From NCBI GenBank assembly GCA_905479845.1, contig CAJQOB010000222.1, forward strand, positions 1 to 11,440: a stretch of 11,440 bases of DNA, read 5' to 3'. Positions 1 to 6,788 of the stretch are shown one piece after another. The translations under genes and the position numbers were made by a program. This stretch comes from an uncultured Flavobacteriales bacterium. GTDB lineage: Bacteria > Bacteroidota > Bacteroidia > Flavobacteriales_D > Crocinitomicaceae. Under the pieces are notes generated by a model. It was not told the DNA's origin. It ran no database searches and saw only the letters and a program-made list of their open reading frames with translations. Positions within the stretch are counted from its first letter, which is position 1, and the number at the start of each line of letters is the position of its first letter.

Positions 1-2
1 AA

Positions 3-449
3 TTATTGATTCACTACGCTCCAGATCGTTCAATAGTTTTGAGTGGACACAAATACTCGAAATCAGATTCTAACTTATTGCTAAAAATAGACTCGAATAT
101 CTCTGTTGACTCGATCATCGAACACTACAAAATTAAAATCGAATTTATCCCTGATACTACCCATTTCGGCTCAATCGAAACACATATAGAACTTGACAGT
201 AATAACTTTTCTCAATTAATAATTAAGGCAAATTTAGTGATGTCTTTGGTGCAATATGGATATGGTGGAGCTCGTAACTTTGACGATTTAACAAAAAAAT
301 ATGCAGTGGTTTATCATGCTGGTGGTTGTGTTTTTGACCCGAGCGAATTCGAGCTAAAATTTGAGAGATATATGAGAAGCCTATTGGACATTCGTAATGG
401 TAAGGACTGGCAAGATCGTTACCATGAAGAAGCTCTAGAAAAAAATTAA
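3..449 (+). CDS. Unknown protein, 5' end outside window (cassette C1)
   Basis: This is an open frame of about 148 codons with no stop before the window edge. The first possible start inside is a TTG at position 6, so the true start most likely lies upstream. I recognise no family. The product looks soluble and mixed alpha/beta, with no signal peptide or membrane segment; it has an aromatic and glycine-rich stretch (QYGYGGARNF) near residue 85 and a charged C-terminus. The stop is immediately followed by an attC-like site, and the R'' bases there (TGCATATAAC) predict that this cassette begins with GTTATATGCA to the left of the window. It reads in the direction of the array like the other small cassette genes. 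No function is proposed. Confidence 0.6.
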   Translation, partial: LLIHYAPDRSIVLSGHKYSKSDSNLLLKIDSNISVDSIIEHYKIKIEFIPDTTHFGSIETHIELDSNNFSQLIIKANLVMSLVQYGYGGARNFDDLTKKYAVVYHAGGCVFDPSEFELKFERYMRSLLDIRNGKDWQDRYHEEALEKN

Positions 450-532
450 TGCATATAACAACAAATAAACCCAACCGCCAAATGCACTATATTTGTTAGG
501 CGGCTGTGCCTATTTGCAGACCGTTATAGCCA
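450..532 (+). other. attC recombination site 1 (end of cassette C1)
   Basis: R'' is TATAAC (454-459) and R' is GTTATAGC (523-530), with the cut expected after G523. The inner stem pairs CAAATA (462-467) with TATTTG (511-516), then CCGCC (475-479) with GGCGG (499-503), and the loop holds CAAAT/ATTTG. The 3' side ends in AGACCGTT, a pattern shared by all six sites. It is nearly identical to site 2 apart from the R boxes and a few bases. The downstream ATG lies three bases beyond GTTATAGC, which is typical of cassette genes. Confidence 0.85.
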
Positions 533-1447
533 ATGATACCCAAAACAAAATATGACAAATTAGAAGGTTGCTTTTTAGGAGGTGCTATTGGTGACGCAAT
601 GGGAAGTGCATATGAAAACCAAGAAAGTGAGGATTCTGACACTTACGATCCATTTCCAACAAAAAATCCAGCAAAGTCAATACTCCAAATAACGGACGAT
701 ACACAATTAACTTTTGCAACTATCGAGGCAATTATTGAAAGTGCCAAATTCACACCCGCAATTTTAGCCGATCACTTCAAAAGACTATACGAAAAACGAA
801 ACATTCGGGGCTTGGGGGCTAGTACACTCAAAGCCCTACAGGAATTAGAAGCTGGAGGTCACTGGAGCCAAGTTGGTCGAATTGGTGAATATGCCGCGGG
901 CAATGGTGCTGCTATGAGAATTGCTCCCCTCTCCTTCCTCGAAGAAACTGATCGCACACAAATCAGAGACATCAGTTCCATTACACATAGAAATGATGAA
1001 GCTTATGTCGGTGCCCTCTGCGTAGTTATTGCGTTGAAAGAAATTCTAAACAACCAGTGGGATGGTTCGACTAATTTACTTTCAATCATTTCCTCCCAAA
1101 TTCCTGACTCTAGAGTTAAAGACCGTATCCAACAACTTGAAACTTTGACCGACCTAACTGAAATTGGTTCATACGGAAACTCTGGATACGTCGTTGACTC
1201 CATTCCTCTCGCGCTTGCTGCAGCCAATCAGATTAGAAATCTCGATTTGGATACAATTTTCAATGAGCTAATCGAAGTAGGTGGAGACACTGACACGAAC
1301 TGTTCAATTGCTGGACAAATTGCTGGATGCTTCGTGGGTAAAAGCAACTTTTCATCGAACTTAATGGAAAAGATCAAATCAATCCCCGAATATGAAAGCC
1401 TCAATAGCACACTGAACAAATTCGGTGCGAAACTGAAATGGCTATAA
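533..1447 (+). CDS. ADP-ribosylglycohydrolase family protein (DraG/ARH type)
   Basis: This 304-residue protein has the full motif set of the ADP-ribosylglycohydrolase family, which removes ADP-ribose from proteins or related substrates using two Mg ions. Visible motifs are GGAIGDAMG (16-24), TDDT (54-57, metal ligands), GNGAAMR (123-129), SSITH (148-152) and GGDTDTN (250-256, second metal cluster, followed by SIAG). The length is normal for the family and nothing is missing. The start at 533 is the first ATG after the attC cut, and a later start at Met23 would destroy the GDAMG motif. There is no room for a Shine-Dalgarno site. The last codons (TGG CTA TAA C) double as the R'' box of the next attC. 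The substrate is not readable from sequence; reversal of toxin- or host-made ADP-ribosylation is possible but inferred. Confidence 0.93.
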   Translation: MIPKTKYDKLEGCFLGGAIGDAMGSAYENQESEDSDTYDPFPTKNPAKSILQITDDTQLTFATIEAIIESAKFTPAILADHFKRLYEKRNIRGLGASTLKALQELEAGGHWSQVGRIGEYAAGNGAAMRIAPLSFLEETDRTQIRDISSITHRNDEAYVGALCVVIALKEILNNQWDGSTNLLSIISSQIPDSRVKDRIQQLETLTDLTEIGSYGNSGYVVDSIPLALAAANQIRNLDLDTIFNELIEVGGDTDTNCSIAGQIAGCFVGKSNFSSNLMEKIKSIPEYESLNSTLNKFGAKLKWL

Positions 1448-1521
1448 CAGCAAATAAACCCAACCGCCAAATGCACTATATTTGTTAGGTGGCTGTGCCT
1501 ATTTGCGAGCCGTTATACGCA
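1439..1521 (+). other. attC recombination site 2 (end of cassette C2)
   Basis: R'' is TGGCTATAAC (1439-1448), the exact reverse complement of GTTATAGCCA at the start of the same cassette (523-532). R' is GTTATACGCA (1512-1521), which belongs to the next cassette. The inner stem is CAAATA/TATTTG, then CCGCC paired with GGTGG by one G-T pair. The cut is expected after G1512. The R'' box overlaps the stop codon of the upstream gene. Confidence 0.87.
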
Positions 1522-1528
1522 ATAGAAG

Positions 1529-1692
1529 GTTTGGGTGCACCATGTCCGAGAGATACCCAAAGTGGATAGCCCCCAAACAAGGTTAAAGAGCATGAACATT
1601 TCTTATTGGTTGATGGTAAAATAATCCCCTTTTTTCTTTTTTGCCAACACACATAAGAACATTTACAAATTCCCTTCGGTCAGTTTGTAATG
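1529..1692 (-). other. Structured left end of C3, shared with C6
   Basis: This block of about 200 bases downstream of the small gene at 1725-2033 aligns with 7547-7697 in cassette C6. Hairpin I pairs GTTTGGGTG (1529-1537) with CCCCCAAAC (1570-1578), enclosing the conserved loop GAGAGATACCCA. Hairpin II pairs CATT-T-ACAAA (1660-1669, one bulged base) with TTTGT-AATG (1684-1692). Several pairs change on both sides between the two cassettes (C-G to T-A, A-T to G-C), which suggests a maintained structure. Part of it may also be coding; see the small ORF at 1583-1735. Confidence 0.55.
1583..1642. repeat. Left inverted-repeat arm of cassette C3
   Basis: The segment TTAAAGAGCATGAACAT (1583-1599) matches the reverse complement of 5958-5974 at 16 of 17 bases. 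The pyrimidine-rich segment 1618-1642 matches the reverse complement of 5888-5911 at every base except one extra C. The two segments come in the same order at both ends, so the arms are imperfect terminal inverted repeats inside the attC boundaries. Confidence 0.75.
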
Positions 1693-1735
1693 CACTTATT
1701 TTTCCCACACAGATCGTGGTAAAATTAACGCCCAT
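1583..1735 (-). pseudogene. Small ORF after the conserved protein, probably frameshifted relative to its C6 twin
   Basis: This 50-codon frame starts at an ATG (1735-1733) that overlaps the end of the conserved small protein, in the +1 frame. Its first half (TTICVGKISALQTD) matches the C6 twin (ITICDGKASVLQTD), and most of the matching codons differ only in the third base, as in a coding sequence. After QTD two extra bases shift the frame. With them removed, the reading continues DEGICKC..YVC, resembling DEGICQYCC in C6, a cysteine pattern that could bind zinc. It may be a decayed gene, or a C-terminal extension reached by frameshifting at the upstream stop. The function is unknown. Confidence 0.4.
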
Positions 1736-2033
1736 TCGCTGAACTTAAAATCTCGCATAAATCGCTGTAACAACATTCTGCAAAAGGACGAAGAGATTCA
1801 GATGTGGATTCAACTTCTAAACCCGTACATTCCGACATATAAGTAAGGTACACTCTACCCCAATCAAATTCCAAGTTCCCTGCGGGAACTTGCATTAAGT
1901 CGGCTACAATGTCCAATAATTCAAGGCAATGGTTGTTTGATGCTTCCAAGCCAAGTTGGTCTAATCCCACAACCAATTGGCAGTGTTTTAAGTCCTCTTG
2001 TATTAATTTTATGATTAATTCTTTATATGTCAT
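1725..2033 (-). CDS. Conserved small acidic protein, homologue of the C6 protein
   Basis: This 102-residue protein of unknown family is about 60 percent identical by eye to the protein at 7729-8031. Conserved blocks are DLKHCQL (14-20), GLEAS (28-32), DLMQVP (45-50), the DW.RVYL.YMSE segment and the C-terminal CY.DLCE. I chose the second of two adjacent ATGs (2033) because it aligns with the start of the homologue; the first is at 2036. The protein looks helical, soluble and acidic, with no DNA-binding motif, signal peptide or catalytic signature. It is divergent from the XRE gene at 2179, so both promoters share 2034-2178. Its presence in both cassettes beside unrelated effectors points to a role in the chassis rather than in one effector: regulation, effector control or sensing, all inferred. 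Confidence 0.8.
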   Translation of the reverse strand: MTYKELIIKLIQEDLKHCQLVVGLDQLGLEASNNHCLELLDIVADLMQVPAGNLEFDWGRVYLTYMSECTGLEVESTSESLRPFAECCYSDLCEILSSANGR

Positions 2034-2044
2034 CATTTTTAAAG

Positions 2045-2132
2045 TTTAGATTTTCTAAATCATGGTACGCTATTTGAAACTAAAGTAATTACTTTCTGGA
2101 TTAAAACAAAGTTGTAGTCCAGATTTTCTAAA
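2045..2132. promoter_or_regulatory. Divergent promoter region with repeated operator TTTAGATTTTCTAAA
   Basis: A perfect 6+3+6 palindrome, TTTAGATTTTCTAAA (2045-2059), lies just upstream of the minus-strand small gene. A second copy, TCCAGATTTTCTAAA (2118-2132), lies 73 bases away, upstream of the XRE gene. A weaker inverted match overlaps 2142-2154. The probable binder is the adjacent XRE protein, giving autorepression and control of the divergent gene. That is inferred from family behaviour. Confidence 0.6.
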
Positions 2133-2149
2133 CTATCAGACTAGAAACC

Positions 2150-2157
2150 TAAATTTG
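2150..2157 (+). promoter_or_regulatory. Candidate -7 box (TAAATTTG) of the XRE gene
   Basis: TAAATTTG matches the Bacteroidota -7 consensus TAnnTTTG exactly and lies 22 bases before the ATG at 2179. No clear -33 TTG is at the expected distance, which would suit a regulated promoter. It lies between operator 2 and the start codon. Confidence 0.4.
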
Positions 2158-2178
2158 GGTAACGATAATTGAAATTTA

Positions 2179-2394
2179 ATGACTGAATTAGGACAGTATT
2201 TATCTAAGAAGTCGGCAAGTAAAGCTGAGATTTCGAAAAAGACAGGAATTAGTAAATCTCGAATGAGTGAGTTGACTTTAAATGCTTCTACGCAATTGAG
2301 AGCAAGAGAACTTTATTTGATTGCCTTAGCTCTTGACGTTGATCCTTGTGAGATGATTAAGGAGATTTTTAAGAATGTAAAATTAGAAGGATAA
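2179..2394 (+). CDS. XRE-family transcriptional regulator
   Basis: This 71-residue protein is essentially a single Cro/C1-type helix-turn-helix domain. The core SKAEISKKTGISKSRMSEL (about residues 14-32) shows the usual helix-turn-recognition helix spacing, followed by helices with LYLIALALDVDPCEM. It is the right length for a stand-alone repressor or restriction-type controller. It is transcribed divergently from the small conserved gene and its last 12 bases overlap, tail to tail, the end of the RT-nitrilase gene (2383-2394). The palindromes at 2045-2059 and 2118-2132 are its probable operators. It occupies the same position as the XRE gene at 8111 in C6 but differs clearly in sequence, and so do the operators. 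Confidence 0.85.
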   Translation: MTELGQYLSKKSASKAEISKKTGISKSRMSELTLNASTQLRARELYLIALALDVDPCEMIKEIFKNVKLEG

Positions 2395-5300
2395 TGGGTC
2401 TTTTCTCTTTGGCAAAACATTCTCATTCCTTATTCGTCTCAGAACAAATTTAACTTTAAAGTCTGGTGGCAAAGGCTTGAATTCACTGCGACCTTTAGTA
2501 AGAGTATATTTCTGCCTCTGGAACTCCCTAAGCTTGGGAATGTCTATTTGAGACACCAAAATAGCGTCGTTGATTCCTCCCTTTAATTTTAGTAAATCTC
2601 TTCTTGCAGAGTCAGTAGGTTGTGTCAGTCTCGTATCTCCATATTGACTCGTGTTAACTTGAGCAATATAACAGTGAAGATCTCTGGAAGTTGATTCGAC
2701 AATATTCGAAAAATAATTGGTGTCTTTATTCCATTCTACACCAATAAGTAAATCTACTTTACCTTTCATTAAGCTACGATGCTCTACGTTAGCTAATTCA
2801 AAGCAATAAAAGGTTGAAAAATAAACATTTCTCCAGTTCACTAGGTCATACTTATATTTTTCTGGAGTTGGTACATTCAAGTGGTTGCCACGGATCAAGT
2901 GCTCTTCCCCATGCGAATAATGGTTTTTGAGTCTAAACAGAACTGTGGCGTCATTTATACCATTTACAGTGAAAGGTAATACAGATACGACAAAATTAAA
3001 CGATGTTGAATCCTTTGTTATATGCTCCAATCCCGTCACTAGTAGAGACTCATTTTTCTCTGAAAATCTAATCAAACTTGAAAGTAAATTTACTGGTGTA
3101 AAACATTCAGGGAACAAAATAATCTCAGATTTCTCTTTTCGAGCCTGCTTCAATATTGTCGCCATTTTATGATACCTGGAAGCGGATACGTTCGGTTCAC
3201 CTCTCAAACTGGAAACAATATTATCCTCATCCACAGCAGTATTGGCAAAAGATATTCTTGGTTTTTCCAATTTACTATCACTCGCTGAATTAACATGAAA
3301 TTCATCAACGATGTTTCCTCCAATTCTTCGATTCGAATATTGATAAAAGTTATCTCTATGGCTCTCATCAGACAGAATATAATCAGGGAGGTGATTACTG
3401 TTGCCTTTTAAATACAATTCATAGGCAAGATCCAAATATATTTCGTCCGTTTGTACCTCTCCTGTTTCATCACTATGAACGTATGGTCCAAGAATGTTTG
3501 TCAATAAGCGATCATCCTCTATCACTGAAGTATTCCTTTTGAATTCCGATACTTTTTGAAGAGTAGTGGAAACACAACACTCCCAAAACTTCAATGGTCT
3601 TGGGGAGTTTTTAACTAAATCATCATCCAATATAAAAGAGTCAAGGTCTAAATTATTTGATACTAAGTTAGTTGACCATTCTCTTGATTTTGTGGTATAG
3701 CTCATCATAGGAATCACGACATATTGATGGCGAATCATATTTGTTTTTCGAAACCTTTTCAACCAAAACGAATCGGGACGTGTTGGTTCAATTCCCCCTA
3801 TGAAAAAGGTAAATGACGAAGCTGTCAATTCGTTCGTTTTAAATTCGAAATTCCTTTCGACTTCTTTTGTACTATAGGTGAAATTTGGATTTAGTGAAAT
3901 TGCAATTTCATTAGCGCAATCTAAATAGTTGACCAAAGTTTCACGAACCTTGGAGTAATCAACCTTAGTTCCATGAACAAATGATATTCCTTTTTCTCCT
4001 ATTTTGTCTATTTGATCTGCACAGTGCAAATAAAAATCCACATACGCCTGAGGCTGATCATTCACTATAAAAAATGTAAAAACTCGTTCCCATAATCGAT
4101 AAAACTTCAAACAATTTTCTCCTTTAAAAAACTTAAGTATTTGTTGCTTTTCGTCTTCTGAAATCTTCCGTTCATGTCTTAATGCACTGAAAATCTGATT
4201 TGACAAATAAATGGTTAATCCATATCTGTTTTCCTTATAGTCTTTTAATGTTCGAATTTTACCTTCTGTCCCTGTGTAATGGAGGTGATAAGCGCTATTT
4301 TCAAAATCCCCCAGTGATTCATCATCATTGGGTAAATCTCTAAACTCACTTGTTCGAGATTCTAATTCCTTCTTTAACTTATCAATAACTAAATCTGATT
4401 CTTCTGAATCGAAATAATACAACAATGACTTTTCACTTTGACAGAACAACGATTTGTATCCGTTTAGTTTGAACACCCTACCCTCTGGCTCCTCATATTT
4501 TTCATTGAATGGGGAATCCACTAAATTAATCAATGGACATAAATTTGTTAAAACATATTCTTCAAGCTTGTTAAGGGACTTTTCACTGAAAGAAACCGAA
4601 TAATGCGGTTCCTCTTTTAATCCAAGTTTCTTTACGTAAGAATCAAATGAAAATTTGAAGTCGTTATTTGTTTCATTCTTATTAACTTCTGGATTCGGAT
4701 CAGCAATTACCAATAACATGTCATCTACATATCTTCCAAAATATGCTGGTTTATACCTTTCAAGAATCCTTTTGTCAAATTCTGCCAAATAATCATTAGC
4801 CAAAACATAAGATGACAACAATCCAATAGGTAGTATAAACTCTTTCAAATCATCAAAAATGTCAGTTTCCAATTCTTCACTAAAATCATATGGAATACAG
4901 AACTCGCTTGAAACCAGTGATGTATATCGCAAATGGAGTTTGAGCATAATCTCCTCCAAGTTATACCCTGCTTGATAGATTTTTGCTTTCCTCTTTCGTC
5001 CTTTAAATAATTTATCATTTGGTATCCTAACAGAATGAAAATAATCTTTAATGTCAAGATTAAGAAAGAGGACATCTTTCTCTGATTTCAGCAATTCTTG
5101 AGCGACACTTACCGAATCATCTCTCCATTTTTGGTATTGTTTAAAGTATGGTTTAAACAACCCTGACCCTTGGACCAGTTTAGTCTTATCCTTATTTAAT
5201 AATAGCCGATTGCCTAAACAACAATTATCTAATTTTGCATCTAGTTTAACACCATGTTTTTCAATCCATAGAACGGATAAAATGTGTAATTCTATAGGAG

Positions 5301-5721
5301 CGTTGATAAACGCTGTAAGCCTTTCTAAAGGGTACTGATGTTTTAGTCTTTTATTGGAAACAAAGTTTGATGAAGTCTGTCCTCCTTGATACTTTTTTGG
5401 ATAAAAATTAACCGAAACTGCTCCTAAAAGGGTTTCAAAAAATTTAGGTGATTTATGGTATAAATTTAAGTTTTTTGTAATCTCAGAAATTTTCTTTTCC
5501 ACAATCTTAGCTGGCTCACTTTCGGCAGTTCCCAAACTAAAAAAATCAACCTCGTTTTCATAAGGTTCAGGATTAATCTCGAATATTGAATCGAAGCCCT
5601 TAGTTGTATTGGTCTCGAATTCTACCAACTGTCGCCTCAAAAGAATATCAGTATTATCGTAATATATATACGACTTGAGTTTTCTATAAGCATTCTCAAT
5701 ATCAGCTTCATCAAATTTCAT
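2383..5721 (-). CDS. drt1: Defence-associated reverse transcriptase fused to a nitrilase domain (DRT type 1, UG1-like)
   Basis: This 1112-residue fusion has an N-terminal reverse transcriptase with LDIKDYFHS (222-230, first catalytic Asp at 223), LPIGLLSSYVLAND (297-310) and YVDD (331-334, catalytic Asp pair). After a long middle region without motifs I recognise comes a C-terminal nitrilase-fold domain (about 822-1060) with a complete Glu-Lys-Cys triad: E872 in FPECF, K932 in RLKNHYS and C973 in YCFE. RT plus nitrilase in one chain of about 1100-1200 residues is the hallmark of the UG1/DRT1 antiphage family. The cDNA product and the nitrilase substrate cannot be told from sequence. An in-frame TAG directly precedes ATG 5721, fixing the start. 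The gene lies against the array direction and has its own promoter-like boxes at 5757-5787. No retron-type msr-msd is evident beside it. Confidence 0.92.
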   Translation of the reverse strand: MKFDEADIENAYRKLKSYIYYDNTDILLRRQLVEFETNTTKGFDSIFEINPEPYENEVDFFSLGTAESEPAKIVEKKISEITKNLNLYHKSPKFFETLLGAVSVNFYPKKYQGGQTSSNFVSNKRLKHQYPLERLTAFINAPIELHILSVLWIEKHGVKLDAKLDNCCLGNRLLLNKDKTKLVQGSGLFKPYFKQYQKWRDDSVSVAQELLKSEKDVLFLNLDIKDYFHSVRIPNDKLFKGRKRKAKIYQAGYNLEEIMLKLHLRYTSLVSSEFCIPYDFSEELETDIFDDLKEFILPIGLLSSYVLANDYLAEFDKRILERYKPAYFGRYVDDMLLVIADPNPEVNKNETNNDFKFSFDSYVKKLGLKEEPHYSVSFSEKSLNKLEEYVLTNLCPLINLVDSPFNEKYEEPEGRVFKLNGYKSLFCQSEKSLLYYFDSEESDLVIDKLKKELESRTSEFRDLPNDDESLGDFENSAYHLHYTGTEGKIRTLKDYKENRYGLTIYLSNQIFSALRHERKISEDEKQQILKFFKGENCLKFYRLWERVFTFFIVNDQPQAYVDFYLHCADQIDKIGEKGISFVHGTKVDYSKVRETLVNYLDCANEIAISLNPNFTYSTKEVERNFEFKTNELTASSFTFFIGGIEPTRPDSFWLKRFRKTNMIRHQYVVIPMMSYTTKSREWSTNLVSNNLDLDSFILDDDLVKNSPRPLKFWECCVSTTLQKVSEFKRNTSVIEDDRLLTNILGPYVHSDETGEVQTDEIYLDLAYELYLKGNSNHLPDYILSDESHRDNFYQYSNRRIGGNIVDEFHVNSASDSKLEKPRISFANTAVDEDNIVSSLRGEPNVSASRYHKMATILKQARKEKSEIILFPECFTPVNLLSSLIRFSEKNESLLVTGLEHITKDSTSFNFVVSVLPFTVNGINDATVLFRLKNHYSHGEEHLIRGNHLNVPTPEKYKYDLVNWRNVYFSTFYCFELANVEHRSLMKGKVDLLIGVEWNKDTNYFSNIVESTSRDLHCYIAQVNTSQYGDTRLTQPTDSARRDLLKLKGGINDAILVSQIDIPKLREFQRQKYTLTKGRSEFKPLPPDFKVKFVLRRIRNENVLPKRKDPLSF

Positions 5722-5756
5722 CTATTCAATATTAAGGTTTAAAGCAATGTTTCAAT

Positions 5757-5787
5757 CAAATCTAATTATTGCAATTCAAGAACACAA
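5757..5787 (-). promoter_or_regulatory. Candidate promoter of the DRT1 gene
   Basis: Read on the minus strand, TTG (5787-5785) is followed after 20 bases by TAGATTTG (5764-5757), an exact TAnnTTTG. This fits the Bacteroidota -33/-7 spacing and would give a leader of about 30 bases before ATG 5721. It lies between the gene and the conserved 54-bp element. Confidence 0.5.
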
Positions 5788-5833
5788 CAATCATAATCAA
5801 TTAATTAAAGAAGTGAGAAGATACATTTTTTTG

Positions 5834-5887
5834 ATATCGCTTCACACATATTTTGTTCCGTGAACTACTCAAAACAAGTGTTTCGCT
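5834..5887. promoter_or_regulatory. Conserved 54-bp element upstream of the effector (C3 copy)
   Basis: It matches 10446-10499 at about 49 of 54 bases although the flanking genes are unrelated. It begins 113 bases upstream of the effector start; the C6 copy is at 120. It folds as ACAC-ATA-TTTTG-TTC (5844-5858) against GAA..CAAAA-CAA-GTGT (ending 5881). The outer pair ACAC/GTGT is GCAC/GTGC in C6, a compensatory change. It could be an operator, a leader RNA hairpin, or the remnant of a coding segment. Confidence 0.6.
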
Positions 5888-5974
5888 AAAAAAGAAAAAA
5901 GGGATTATTTTAAACGTTCGTTTACGGAAGCATCAATATAGCAATGAAGAATGAGACATGTTCATGCTATTTAA
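5888..5974. repeat. Right inverted-repeat arm of cassette C3
   Basis: It contains the reverse complements of the two left-arm segments: 5888-5911 pairs with 1618-1642 and 5958-5974 with 1583-1599. Between them is a local hairpin (TAAACGTTCGTTTA, 5911-5924), whose counterpart in C6 is TAAACAAATGTTTA. The rest of 5722-5984 is A+T-rich leader and arm sequence without a gene. Confidence 0.7.
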
Positions 5975-5980
5975 ATAATA

Positions 5981-6063
5981 TGCGTATAACATCAAGTAAA
6001 CACAAGCGCCGAAAGTGCTATATTTGTTAGGCGCCTGTGCCTACTTGAGAACCGTTATAGCTA
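5981..6063 (+). other. attC recombination site 3 (end of cassette C3)
   Basis: R'' TGCGTATAAC (5981-5990) is the perfect reverse complement of the start of the same cassette (1512-1521). R' is GTTATAGCTA (6054-6063). The inner stem pairs CAAGTA (5993-5998) with TACTTG (6042-6047) and CACAAGCGCC (6001-6010) with GGCGCCTGTG (6030-6039), with one mismatch. The loop sequence GTGCTATATTTGTTAGG is shared with sites 1 and 2. Confidence 0.88.
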
Positions 6064-6627
6064 ATGAAGAAAACACTCGGAATACTATTAATTTTATTCG
6101 CTCTTATCGCATGCGGTGAGAAGCAAAAAAGTCTTGCTGAGTACGAAGCCTATCAAGTAAAAATTGCAAGGAAGAATTTTACTGCGAACAATGGAGAATG
6201 TTCTATTTTACTACCGCATGATTGGAATGTAAATGAAGACCCTATTGTGTCGGACACTGTGCTATACGTTATGGAAACTGGCAGTTCGGATACCACTTTG
6301 GTTGCGATGGGAATTATGAAAATGAACGTTATTTATGGAAACATTGATAACGAATTTGATAAACTCATTAAGGAAATGACAACCCGAGCTTCCAACGTAA
6401 AATTGATTGAAAAATCAAATATGAAAATTGGAGATAAAGTTGCCCAAACTGCACTATTAACTTATGAGCATGATGGAAAAATAATTCAGGAAGAAATAGA
6501 CATATTTATTCCAATCAATGACACACAGTATTATAACATTGGCCTGGTATGCGATAAGAACGAAAAAACAGAGCATCATTTTGGTATGATGATCGGTTGT
6601 GCGAAAACATTTAAACTAAACAAATAG
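6064..6627 (+). CDS. Putative lipoprotein of unknown function (cassette C4)
   Basis: This 187-residue protein starts with a classic lipoprotein signal: MKK, a hydrophobic stretch, and the lipobox LIAC (14-17), so it is probably lipidated at Cys17 and anchored on the periplasmic side of a membrane. The mature part has a segment like SILLPHDWNV (about 48-57), then GDKVAQTALLTYEHDGK and TQYYNIGLVCD. This order faintly resembles the PsbP/DcrB-like fold seen in many small lipoproteins, but I cannot confirm it. The start is the first ATG after the attC cut, only four bases beyond GTTATAG, with no Shine-Dalgarno site. The gene fills its cassette and its stop (TAG) lies in the R'' box. The role is unknown. 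Confidence 0.82.
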   Translation: MKKTLGILLILFALIACGEKQKSLAEYEAYQVKIARKNFTANNGECSILLPHDWNVNEDPIVSDTVLYVMETGSSDTTLVAMGIMKMNVIYGNIDNEFDKLIKEMTTRASNVKLIEKSNMKIGDKVAQTALLTYEHDGKIIQEEIDIFIPINDTQYYNIGLVCDKNEKTEHHFGMMIGCAKTFKLNK

Positions 6628-6710
6628 CTATAACATGCGGTAAAAAAAATGGCGCACGATTACACTCGAGAGAAAGCGCCACTTTTCCTACCGCAGGACC
6701 GTTGTGCAAC
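6625..6710 (+). other. attC recombination site 4 (end of cassette C4)
   Basis: R'' TAGCTATAAC (6625-6634) is the perfect reverse complement of the start of the same cassette (GTTATAGCTA, 6054-6063). The R' that follows is different, GTTGTGCAAC (6701-6710), and belongs to cassette C5. The inner stem pairs TGCGGTA (6636-6642) with TACCGCA (6689-6695), then GGCGC (6651-6655) with GCGCC (6676-6680). The 3' side is GGACCGTT. Confidence 0.85.
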
Positions 6711-6788
6711 ATTACAGCGCTGGTGATTACTTGGTAGTAATTTGATTATGAAGGTGCAATTTATTATAACTGATTTTAATTAGTAAGT

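Larger units (their letters stand above)
1513..6054. mobile_element. Large integron cassette C3 carrying a DRT1 defence module
   Basis: The cassette is delimited by GTTATACGCA at 1512-1521 and its perfect reverse complement TGCGTATAAC at 5981-5990. At about 4.5 kb it is far longer than usual cassettes (0.5-1 kb). It holds a structured left end, a small conserved protein (-), an XRE regulator (+) and an RT-nitrilase effector (-), so the main genes face against the array direction and need their own promoters. The same chassis recurs in cassette C6 (7532-10675). Confidence 0.8.

Noticed and set aside
1003..1476. Minus-strand ORFs antisense to the ADP-ribosylglycohydrolase gene
   Set aside because: They are shadows of a strongly supported coding frame; one also runs into attC site 2.
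450..1521. Interpretation of the repeats as REP/MITE or IS200/IS605-type hairpins
   Set aside because: Dispersed hairpins would not show R'' boxes complementary to the start of the same gene unit and different from the neighbouring unit. An integron cassette model explains this in every case.
2927..3172. Plus-strand and alternative-frame ORFs inside the RT-nitrilase gene (also 4845-5075)
   Set aside because: They lie wholly within a long gene with clear catalytic motifs, have no start signals and show no recognisable domains.
5722..5980. A retron-type msr-msd RNA for the reverse transcriptase
   Set aside because: The structured segments here also occur beside the restriction-modification genes in C6, so they belong to the shared chassis. 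The protein is an RT-nitrilase, not a retron RT.
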